Assembly: GCA_013316825.1 (NCBI GenBank)
Contig: WSLY01000002.1
Coordinates: 124,001 to 188,000 of the forward strand
DNA: 64,000 bases
Reading direction: 5' to 3'
Source: Lachnospiraceae bacterium
GTDB taxonomy: Bacteria; Bacillota; Clostridia; Lachnospirales; Lachnospiraceae
The translations under genes and the position numbers were made by a program. Shown here one piece after another: positions 51,527 through 58,999 of this stretch (position 1 is the stretch's first letter; every line of letters begins with the position of its first letter). The notes under the pieces were generated by a model that had not been told where the DNA came from, searched no databases, and saw only the letters and a program-made list of their open reading frames with translations.

Positions 51527-52461
51527 CCCTGCTCCACGTTTACGATTTCTTTAATCACATACTGGGGCGAATTGTTCATGCAGACATATACCCTGCCAAT
51601 ATATTCTCCAATCAGTCCCAGCAGCAGCATCTGCATACCTCCGATAAAAACCACTGCCGACATTAAAGAACTGAAGCCCATCGGCACGGCAGGGTTTACA
51701 AATTTTTTAACAATCGTGTAAATGCCGTAGCAAAATCCCATGAACGCGCAAAAAGCGCCTATCAAGGTGGCTATCCGCAAGGGCTTCACAGAAAAAGAGG
51801 TAAAACCATTTACCCAAAGATTTATCAGTTTTCCCAGCGTATAGCCCGAAGTGCCTATTTCCCGCTCCCTGTGCGTAACGTCTACATTGACAATATTCTT
51901 TGTTGCCCGCAGCACCAGCCCGATGACATAAGGGTACGCGTTTTCATATCGTATCACCTCATCTATTACAAAACGCCTCGCTGCAAAATAACTGGAAATA
52001 TACAGCTTCTTCGGCTTCCCCAGCATAACTCGCGTCATAAGCTCATTCAGCTTGCTCCCAAAATTGCGAAACCATGAATGCTTCTTGTGCTCATATCTGG
52101 CATATACCACATCCGCGCCTTCTTCAATTCCTGCAATCAGCTTGCCCGCCTCATTTGCCGGTGTCTGCCCGTCGTCATCCAGACACACCACAATATCTCC
52201 CTTTACGTGCCTGAATCCCGCCATCAGCGCCGCATGCTGCCCGAAATTCTTTGACAGATTAATTCCCTTGATTCTGGTATCCGCTTCACAAAGGCTCTTG
52301 ATAACCGAAAAAGTATCATCGGGGGAACCATCATTTATCAGTATTATCTCGTACGTATCATCTGAAAGTGCCTCCGCAGCCGCCATTACCTCTTCCACCA
52401 CGCCCCGAATTGTTTTCTCAGAGCGGTAGCAGGGAATTACAAAACTAATTAACTGTCCCAT
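51514..52461 (-). CDS. GT2 undecaprenyl-phosphate sugar transferase (ArnC/GtrB-like)
   Basis: A 315-residue GT2 with ISFVIPCYRSEKTIRG, ILINDGSPDDTF, VCLDDDGQTPANE and two C-terminal helices (about 232-255 and 268-290). The overall form is that of ArnC/GtrB, which attach a sugar to undecaprenyl phosphate. The membrane protein encoded 47 bases upstream is the likely partner transferase. GAGG lies before the ATG. Confidence 0.86.
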   Translation of the reverse strand: MGQLISFVIPCYRSEKTIRGVVEEVMAAAEALSDDTYEIILINDGSPDDTFSVIKSLCEADTRIKGINLSKNFGQHAALMAGFRHVKGDIVVCLDDDGQTPANEAGKLIAGIEEGADVVYARYEHKKHSWFRNFGSKLNELMTRVMLGKPKKLYISSYFAARRFVIDEVIRYENAYPYVIGLVLRATKNIVNVDVTHREREIGTSGYTLGKLINLWVNGFTSFSVKPLRIATLIGAFCAFMGFCYGIYTIVKKFVNPAVPMGFSSLMSAVVFIGGMQMLLLGLIGEYIGRVYVCMNNSPQYVIKEIVNVEQGQGR

Positions 52462-52508
52462 TCTTTACCTCTTTTTCTTTATTTGTCACCTTATGCGCCT
52501 TCTTTTAT

Positions 52509-54293
52509 TTAAGGAAGCGCCGCCCTGACAGGTTTATAAACGTAAAAAACCTCTTCCCCGTCCAGACATATACCATCCGCCTTGTAAAGCTCTATCGTCT
52601 CGCCCCGCTCTGCATAGTACCCTGAAAGGCTCTCCCCAAAAGGCGGAAGACTGTCGGGTTCCTTTGCCTGCACAATAACAAACACTTTGTCCTGCTCCAA
52701 AATGGCATATGCCATGGAGTCAATTCCAAAAGCGGCAAGCTTTTTATCATTCAGCGGGCTTTTGGATGCCCAGCCGCCCATGATATCGTAGTTGGATATG
52801 GCGTTGTCCACATTACAGAACAACTTTTCCGAATAACGCACCGTAGAATACACATCCACAAAATAAAAGCAGTCCTCATGTCCTTTTACATAGTCCTGTA
52901 ACGCCGCCCATGCCCTGTTCGTATTTTCCCTCGCTTCGTATTCCGTGCACACCGCCCTTACACTGCCGGCTGCAAAGCATAAGCACAACACCGCCGGTAC
53001 CGCGAAAAAGCACGGCTTCATAGCTGTCCACAGCTTATCCTTCCCGCCTTCCTTGCATTCCCGCAGCAGCATGGCAAGCAGAATAACCAGTTCCATCAGA
53101 TAGAGCGAATGGGTAATCCGCTCCGGCGCCCTGCCCCTGTAGAGGATAAACAGCCATAGCCCGCTGCGCACGACTCCCATACAGGGAAGCTCCCAAAGAA
53201 ACCGAAAATGGCGGTTTTTAACGGCTGCCGCCAAAACCATAAGATATAAGGCAATCACAAACAAATTCCACGGATAATCCGTCTCATGAAAAGTCCTGTA
53301 TCGGTAATCGATAACAGCCTGCTTTAAAGCAGCTCCAAAAGAAAGCTGCTGCCTTCTCGTCTCCGCCGCCTTTTCACTGATTTTCTGCAAAACATCCGCA
53401 TCGATTTCCTCATCCAGTCCAAAATTATAATTTTCAATCAGCATCCGGCTGTATCTTGTCATCCCGATGCTGTCGTAATATGCTTGGTTATCCTCATAGG
53501 AAGGACGCCATTGCCAGTAAAAATCGTAGAGCTCCGTCCGGTTGTCAAAGTATCTGTTAAATTCCCGCCAGTCGGCGCTGCCATGCGCCGCCATATGAAG
53601 CCCTTGACTGAGGACAAGCCCCGCAAATATGCCTCCCAAAACAGAAAAATATTTTGCGGCATTTTCCTTTGTAAAAAAGGGACTTTCACAGCTCCACCGG
53701 CACAGCCCCGTCACACAGATAAGCGGCAGCACCAAAAGCAGCATCTCGGAACGGAGCTGAAAAGCAATCGTCACGAGCAGTATGCAGGGCATATTATGCA
53801 AAAAGAAATCTTTGACCGTCTTTTCTTCCTTTGCAGTATAAAACAAAAACGCTGCCGTTGCCGCAAGCAGGGTACAAGTAACCGTATACTGCGTAAATAC
53901 CAGCTCCCGCAAAAAAAGGGTCAGAATAACCGCCGTCTCTAAAAGCAGCGCCATAACCTTTCCCATGCGTTTTTCAAAAAATCCAAGCAGTCTTTTTGTC
54001 ATCAGGTAGATGCTTCCAAAATGGCAGAGACAAAGGAAGATTCCGTACCACGGAAGTCCCCTTGCCACACGATAAAAAAGGCTGATAACAAAGCTTAACG
54101 GAAACAGCATCTGGATGTTTCTCCCCTCGGGCGTTCCCGTGTACACCCCCGCCAGAATGTCCTTTATCAGCACGTCATCATTCAAATCGTAATAATAATC
54201 AAAAAAGATGCCAATCGCCGCGCACAATACAACACTCAGTCCCAGCGCCCATATGTGATTTTCTTTTTGCTTCAGCCAAATCTTCACTTTCAT
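52509..54293 (-). CDS. Polytopic membrane protein, possible GT-C glycosyltransferase
   Basis: A 594-residue protein with about eleven hydrophobic segments and a soluble C-terminal part (about 440-594). After the first helix it has YYDLNDDVLIKDIL, an Asp-Asp loop in the position of GT-C catalytic acids. I do not recognise the family. It lies directly upstream of an ArnC/GtrB-like gene and downstream of pseC, in the unit behind the 55672 promoter. AAGGG precedes the ATG. Confidence 0.55.
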   Translation of the reverse strand: MKVKIWLKQKENHIWALGLSVVLCAAIGIFFDYYYDLNDDVLIKDILAGVYTGTPEGRNIQMLFPLSFVISLFYRVARGLPWYGIFLCLCHFGSIYLMTKRLLGFFEKRMGKVMALLLETAVILTLFLRELVFTQYTVTCTLLAATAAFLFYTAKEEKTVKDFFLHNMPCILLVTIAFQLRSEMLLLVLPLICVTGLCRWSCESPFFTKENAAKYFSVLGGIFAGLVLSQGLHMAAHGSADWREFNRYFDNRTELYDFYWQWRPSYEDNQAYYDSIGMTRYSRMLIENYNFGLDEEIDADVLQKISEKAAETRRQQLSFGAALKQAVIDYRYRTFHETDYPWNLFVIALYLMVLAAAVKNRHFRFLWELPCMGVVRSGLWLFILYRGRAPERITHSLYLMELVILLAMLLRECKEGGKDKLWTAMKPCFFAVPAVLCLCFAAGSVRAVCTEYEARENTNRAWAALQDYVKGHEDCFYFVDVYSTVRYSEKLFCNVDNAISNYDIMGGWASKSPLNDKKLAAFGIDSMAYAILEQDKVFVIVQAKEPDSLPPFGESLSGYYAERGETIELYKADGICLDGEEVFYVYKPVRAALP

Positions 54294-54351
54294 ACTGCCC
54301 TTTTTTACTCCAATCCGCTATCCGCTTCGCGCAAAAAGTCTCTTTAACCCT

Positions 54352-55563
54352 TCAGTCCTGCTGCGCAGCAGGTTTCCTGTAATTCTCTACGACTTTTTTC
54401 ACGGCGTGAATCACATCCTCCACATCCTGCTCCGTCATGGCATAATACAGGGGCAGGCTCATAATTTCTTCGTAAAGCTTCTCCGCCTTGGGGCAAAGAC
54501 CTTTTTGATACCCCAGCTTTTCATAGTAGGGATGATAATACACCGGAATATAATGTACATTGCAGCAGACATTTTCGGCTGCCATGGCATCAAAAAACTG
54601 TTTTCTGTTTACCAGAAGCATTTCCGGCTTTATGCGAAGAATGTACAGATGCCTGATTGTATCTGATTCCGGTATTTCCTCCTGTACCGCAAGTTCCGGC
54701 ATGTCGGCAAACGCTTCGTTGTACCGCTCCACAATCTGTCTCCTTCTCTCCCCGAAGCGCTCCAACTTGTCAAGCTGGCTGATAATCAGCGCCGCCTGTA
54801 TGTCCGTCATGCGGTAATTCATGCCCAGAGACACCTGCTCATAATACCACGCACCCTCTTTTTCCTTTTCCAGCAAAGACTCGTCCCTTGTAATACCATG
54901 CGACCTGTAGAGCAAAAGCTTTTTGTAATATTCCGCATGATTCGTCAGGACTGCCCCGCCTTCCCCGCCTGTCACCGTCTTTACCGGATGAAAGCTGAAG
55001 GTTGTCAAATCCGCAATAGAGCCAATCGGCTGTCCGCCATATTTCGTTCCAATGGAATGCGCCGCATCTTCGATGAGCACGGCGCCGTTTTCCCGACAAA
55101 GCTTTAATAAGGGATCCAGCTCTGCCGCCTGTCCCGTATAGTCCACCGCCACAACCGCCTTCGTATGCTCCGTCATGTGTTCCGCCACGGAGACAGGGTC
55201 TATATTGTAGGTTTTATCATTGATATCTGCAAAAACCGGCCTTGCGCCGCAATACAACGCACAGTTTGCGGAAGCCGCAAAGGTAATCGGTGTCGTAATC
55301 ACTTCATCCCCCGCCGTCACGCCCGCCGCCTGACATGCAATATGCAGCGCCGCCGTACCGTTGCTGACTGCAACAGCGTACTTGGCGCCCGTAAGCGCGC
55401 AAAGACGCGCTTCCAGCTCCGCAATCTTGGGACCGCAGGTCAAATCTCCGTTTCGCAGCACATCAGAAACCGCCGTCACGTCGGCATCGTCAATATACTG
55501 ATGTCCGTAATATATCTTGGTATCTCTGACGGGAGTACCGCCCTGAATTGCCAGCTTTTCCAT
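54352..55563 (-). CDS. pseC: UDP-4-amino-4,6-dideoxy-N-acetyl-beta-L-altrosamine transaminase
   Basis: A 403-residue PLP-dependent aminotransferase of the DegT/AryC1 family. VSNGTAALH, IEDAAHSIGTKY and SFHPVKTVTGGEGG (190-203) mark the PLP site, with Lys195 as the Schiff-base lysine. The opening IYYGHQYIDDADV is typical of PseC. It aminates the 4-keto sugar produced by PseB, the second step to pseudaminic acid. Neighbours pseG, pseI-H and pseF support the call. It has its own promoter at 55672 and a 102-base leader. A related transaminase for another 4-amino sugar is the alternative. Confidence 0.9.
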   Translation of the reverse strand: MEKLAIQGGTPVRDTKIYYGHQYIDDADVTAVSDVLRNGDLTCGPKIAELEARLCALTGAKYAVAVSNGTAALHIACQAAGVTAGDEVITTPITFAASANCALYCGARPVFADINDKTYNIDPVSVAEHMTEHTKAVVAVDYTGQAAELDPLLKLCRENGAVLIEDAAHSIGTKYGGQPIGSIADLTTFSFHPVKTVTGGEGGAVLTNHAEYYKKLLLYRSHGITRDESLLEKEKEGAWYYEQVSLGMNYRMTDIQAALIISQLDKLERFGERRRQIVERYNEAFADMPELAVQEEIPESDTIRHLYILRIKPEMLLVNRKQFFDAMAAENVCCNVHYIPVYYHPYYEKLGYQKGLCPKAEKLYEEIMSLPLYYAMTEQDVEDVIHAVKKVVENYRKPAAQQD

Positions 55564-55615
55564 TTTTACACCATTCCCTTCTCTTTATCTTATCCGTCAC
55601 ACCGTCGTTTACCGC

Positions 55616-55647
55616 TTTCTGCAGCCTGCGCTTTCTCTTTGCAGAAA
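55616..55647 (-). promoter_or_regulatory. Inverted repeat in the pseC leader
   Basis: TTTCTGCA and TGCAGAAA form an 8-base stem with a 16-base loop, within the RNA leader between the 55672 promoter and the pseC start. There is no T-run on either side, so it is not an intrinsic terminator. It may be a structural or antitermination element, but no known motif was recognised. Confidence 0.35.
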
Positions 55648-55671
55648 ACAGGCTTCCCACAATTCAGCTTT

Positions 55672-55700
55672 ATTTTAGAACAATATGGAGAGAAAATCAA
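55672..55700 (-). promoter_or_regulatory. Sigma-A-like promoter for pseC and downstream genes
   Basis: On the minus strand: -35 TTGATT (55695-55700), a 17-base spacer and -10 TAAAAT (55672-55677). The expected start near 55665 gives a leader of about 102 bases. It lies in the 160-base gap between pseG and pseC and separates pseC from the rest of the pse genes. Confidence 0.6.
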
Positions 55701-55723
55701 TGCTGCCTTTTCCTTACTCCTAA

Positions 55724-56752
55724 TCAGGAAATGCGTAACAGCCTTTCGGCAATACGCTCCGCGCCTCTTTTATCCACCAGATTTTTTCCGCGAAAGCTGT
55801 AATCTTCCCGCAGAGTTTTTGATTCTGCCAGCAGCCGGACATGCGCTGCGACTTTCTCTGGCAGTTCCTCCTTTTCCCTCAGGTAATTACCTCCGTAACA
55901 CACAATACCTTTTTCTGCAAAAGTCTCCACAAGACGCTCCTGATTATCCGCAAAAGAAAAACAGATAATCGGCACGCCTACTGCGCACAACTCATACATG
56001 GTCGAGCCGCCGGCTGTCACGGCAATGTCGCACTGTGCCATCAGCGCCGCCATATTGCGTATGTTTTCGTAAACCTTTACATTTGGATGCTTTGCCGCAA
56101 CAGCCTGCAGGCAGGACAGATGACGGTTAAAGCTTCCGCTGACTACATGATATTGCAGCCGCCTGCATATTTCTTCAGACAATACGCTCCTAAGTATCTG
56201 CTCCGCCAGATTATACTTATCGCCGCCGCCGGTGGTAATCAGTACATGCTCCGCCTTCTCTCTGACCTCATACGCCGTGCTGCCAAACTCTTCCCGCAAA
56301 GGCACATAAGAACAGCCCAGCAAAAACACGCGGTTCTGCGGCAGCGCCCTTTCCTTATAAGGCAGCGCTTCACCGTAGATATTGTAGTTTATCACCACGT
56401 CTGCCGGGCAGGGAAACGCGCACATATCGTCGATATAAACCGTTTGTGTGTATTCTCCTACCTGCTTTAGATACTCTGCCGTCACAAAATAGCTGTCAGC
56501 TAAAAACAGCTTTGGCGCGTACGCCTCCAAAAGAGGGCGCAGCGCAGAAAGCTCCGCCTCCATCTTTTGATAGTCAGAGTACAGAATCCGGTACTTCTGC
56601 CCTCTCTCTGCAAGGAGCCCTGCTGCAGAATCATCCGCCAAGAGGAAGAGCACCTCCTCCCCCCGTCTCTGCAACGCCCCTGCAATGGACAGACAGCGCA
56701 TAATATGACCGCTTCCAACTTCTCTGCCGCCGTCAGCTCTTATAAAGATCAT
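55724..56752 (-). CDS. pseG: UDP-2,4-diacetamido-2,4,6-trideoxy-beta-L-altropyranose hydrolase
   Basis: A 342-residue GT-B-like nucleotide-sugar hydrolase. The N-terminal IRADGGREVGSGHIMRC (4-20) contains the His16 expected for catalysis, ITTGGGDKYN and AVTAGGSTMYELCAVGVP bind UDP. PseG removes UDP from the diacetamido sugar, the fourth step to pseudaminic acid. It overlaps the pseI-pseH fusion by four bases. In many bacteria PseG itself carries a fused PseH-type acetyltransferase; here it does not. Confidence 0.92.
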   Translation of the reverse strand: MIFIRADGGREVGSGHIMRCLSIAGALQRRGEEVLFLLADDSAAGLLAERGQKYRILYSDYQKMEAELSALRPLLEAYAPKLFLADSYFVTAEYLKQVGEYTQTVYIDDMCAFPCPADVVINYNIYGEALPYKERALPQNRVFLLGCSYVPLREEFGSTAYEVREKAEHVLITTGGGDKYNLAEQILRSVLSEEICRRLQYHVVSGSFNRHLSCLQAVAAKHPNVKVYENIRNMAALMAQCDIAVTAGGSTMYELCAVGVPIICFSFADNQERLVETFAEKGIVCYGGNYLREKEELPEKVAAHVRLLAESKTLREDYSFRGKNLVDKRGAERIAERLLRIS

Positions 56753-58251
56753 CGCTTCAGCCCTTTCCTGTATACAAGATAAGAATCCGCCTCCTCTTTC
56801 TCATAGCCCAGCTCTTCAAATATCCTGCATGAAGCCTCATTGCCGGGCTTTACTTTGGCGCACAAGACCCTGATATCGGGAAAGGCTTCCGCCGTCAGCC
56901 GCTCTCCCTCCCGTATCATTTCCCGCCCGTAGCCCCTGTGACGTACCGTTTTGTCTATACTGTAGCTGATTTCCGCATCCGTTCCAGAAATAAAATCAAG
57001 TCGGAACATGCCTATGGGTTCCTGCTCGTGCCGGCAGATATACAGTTTTCTATCCCTGCGCTCCAGACTGTTAAAATACCAGTTCTCATGTACCTTCCAC
57101 GGAATTGCCTCCGTAGAAAAGGACTGCTGCCTTGTCGTTGCATCATTTGCCCATGCGTACAAAAGAGACGCATGCTCCGCCTCCGCCGGCACAAGCTCTA
57201 AATAGCGCTCCACCGCTTCCGCTTTCAGAGGCGTGCCTCTTTTTAAATCGACTAAACTTTTCTTTCCCAGCACATTGTCATACTCTCTGGAATGTAACCC
57301 GTATCCCGGGCGGATGACTCTGATATTTTCCTCCGAAAAGACTTCTCCGCGCGGTATATCCCGCACCACAAAAATGGATTTGCGGAATATCCTATTTTCC
57401 TTCTCCTGCTTCGTAGCGCCGTAATGTACAACGCCTATCGCCTTCTGTGCCTGTCTGACATCCCGCACCATTGCGGCAAACTCCGCCGGCTCCATGGAAA
57501 AAGAAGCATCCGGATTTTCAATCTCCTTTCCCAGACAGAGATGCTTTTCAATGACACAAGCGCCCATTGCCACAGCCGTCACCGCCGCAAGGCTCCCCGC
57601 CGAATGGTCGGAAAGTCCCACCGGCACGCCAAAACGCTCTCCCATATCCGCCATCACCGCAAGGTTCATCTCGTCCGTGATTGCCGGATATGCGCTTGCG
57701 CAGCGAAGCAGAATCAGGTTTTGGTTGCCCGTACTGCGGACTGCCGCCACTGCCTCCTCTATCTCCGCAAGGGACGACATGCCCGTAGAAAGAATCATGG
57801 GCTTTCCCTTGGCTGCCGTATACCGGATTAGAGGCAAATCTACCAGCTCAAAAGAAGCTATTTTATAAAACTCCATGCCGATTTCTTCCAAAAAATCCAC
57901 CGCTGTTTTGTCAAAGGGAGCGGAAAAAAAATCGATGCCTACTCTGTCCGCTTCCTCCTTCAGCTCCTTCTGCCACTCCCACGGCGTATAGGCCTTTCCA
58001 TAAAGCTGATACAGGTTTTCCCCCTTCCATGTGCCGTCTTCTATCTGAAAGTATTCGTTGTCGCAATCAATCGTAATCGTGTCCGGCGTATAAGTCTGAA
58101 TTTTGACACAGTCAGCCCCGCATTCCTTCGCCACGCGGATAATCTCCTTCGCCCGCTCAAGGCTCCCTGCATGATTGCCTGACATCTCCGCCACAATATA
58201 AGCCGGCTGCCCCTCTCCAATCACCCTATCCTTAATCCTTACCTGTCCCAT
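56749..58251 (-). CDS. pseI: Pseudaminic acid synthase fused to a PseH-like N-acetyltransferase
   Basis: A 500-residue two-enzyme protein. Residues 1-350 are a complete PseI/NeuB: IVAEMSGNHAGSLERA, CVKIQTYTPDTITID, FFSAPFDKTAVDFLE, STGMSSLAEIEEA, GLSDHSAG, GACVIEKHLCL, then an antifreeze-like SAF domain (about 285-345). Residues about 355-500 are a GNAT domain with WANDATTRQQSFSTEAIPW, RHRGYGREMI (acetyl-CoA loop) and NEASCRIFEELGYEKE, matching PseH-type acetyltransferases. So steps 3 (4-N-acetylation) and 5 (PEP condensation) are on one chain. No separate pseH is present. Confidence 0.9.
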   Translation of the reverse strand: MGQVRIKDRVIGEGQPAYIVAEMSGNHAGSLERAKEIIRVAKECGADCVKIQTYTPDTITIDCDNEYFQIEDGTWKGENLYQLYGKAYTPWEWQKELKEEADRVGIDFFSAPFDKTAVDFLEEIGMEFYKIASFELVDLPLIRYTAAKGKPMILSTGMSSLAEIEEAVAAVRSTGNQNLILLRCASAYPAITDEMNLAVMADMGERFGVPVGLSDHSAGSLAAVTAVAMGACVIEKHLCLGKEIENPDASFSMEPAEFAAMVRDVRQAQKAIGVVHYGATKQEKENRIFRKSIFVVRDIPRGEVFSEENIRVIRPGYGLHSREYDNVLGKKSLVDLKRGTPLKAEAVERYLELVPAEAEHASLLYAWANDATTRQQSFSTEAIPWKVHENWYFNSLERRDRKLYICRHEQEPIGMFRLDFISGTDAEISYSIDKTVRHRGYGREMIREGERLTAEAFPDIRVLCAKVKPGNEASCRIFEELGYEKEEADSYLVYRKGLKR

Positions 58252-58281
58252 ATCCCTTACTCCTTTCCCTTATCCAAACAA

Positions 58282-58977
58282 TCACACTCCTCCATGCAGC
58301 ACTCTATACTTTGCCTCCGCGATTTTCCAGTCCTCTTCCGTATCGATATCCTGTACCTCCGACTCCGGAAGCACAAACGGAAGCGTCTTTTCCATCACCA
58401 TCTTTTTCTGCTGAAGAAAACTGCTCGTCCTAAGACAATAAAACTGCCCTGCATCATGATAAAAAGGTTCCAAATCCTGTGAGCGCGCCAGCATATATTC
58501 CTGCCACTTAAACCGCAGAAATCCGTCGTCCCCCAGTACCACGCTCCGCTGCGGGGGAAAACTGAATCTTACCACCGGCAGCAGACTGTCCGCCTCCCGA
58601 AGCATCAGCTCTTCCATGGCTTCCCGCAGCCTTTCTCCCGACACAAAAGGCGCTGTCGGATAGATACAGCAAATATAGTCAAACTGTGCGCCCAGCTCTC
58701 CATACTGCTCCAAAACCTCAAGCAGCACATCCGCCGTTGCCGCATAATCATTTGCCGTATCATTGCTTCTATAAAAAGGCACTTTGGCGCCCGCCGCTTT
58801 TGCCAGCGCCGCAATTTCCGCATCCTCCGTGGATACCATCACCTCGTCAAAAACGCCTGCGTGGAGCGCTGCCTGTATGGAATACAGCAAAATCGGTTTC
58901 CCCAGAAACGGCTTTATATTTTTTCTCGGTATTCTTTTGCTTCCGCCCCTTGCAGTAATAACCGCCAGTGTTTTCAT
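58282..58977 (-). CDS. pseF: CMP-pseudaminic acid cytidylyltransferase
   Basis: A 231-residue nucleotidyltransferase. LAVITARGGSKRIPRKN (4-20) is the CTP loop, followed by GKPILLYSIQAA, VSTEDAEIAALA and YPTAPFVSGE; the DIDTEEDW near the C-terminus carries the metal-binding Asp. It activates pseudaminic acid with CTP for a transferase. NeuA (sialic acid) is similar in motif, but PseC, PseG and PseI next door decide for PseF. It precedes the pseI fusion by 30 bases. Confidence 0.9.
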   Translation of the reverse strand: MKTLAVITARGGSKRIPRKNIKPFLGKPILLYSIQAALHAGVFDEVMVSTEDAEIAALAKAAGAKVPFYRSNDTANDYAATADVLLEVLEQYGELGAQFDYICCIYPTAPFVSGERLREAMEELMLREADSLLPVVRFSFPPQRSVVLGDDGFLRFKWQEYMLARSQDLEPFYHDAGQFYCLRTSSFLQQKKMVMEKTLPFVLPESEVQDIDTEEDWKIAEAKYRVLHGGV

Positions 58978-58999
58978 GCTTCCTTCTCCTTCTGCAATC

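Noticed and set aside
55165..55968. A 267-codon plus-strand frame running across pseC, the intergenic gap and pseG.
   Set aside because: It is antisense to the conserved parts of pseC and pseG and shows no family motif.
56749..58977. Considered as sialic acid synthase and CMP-sialic acid synthetase (NeuB/NeuA).
   Set aside because: PseC and PseG lie in the same cluster, and the synthase has the CDNEYFQ-type segment seen in PseI.
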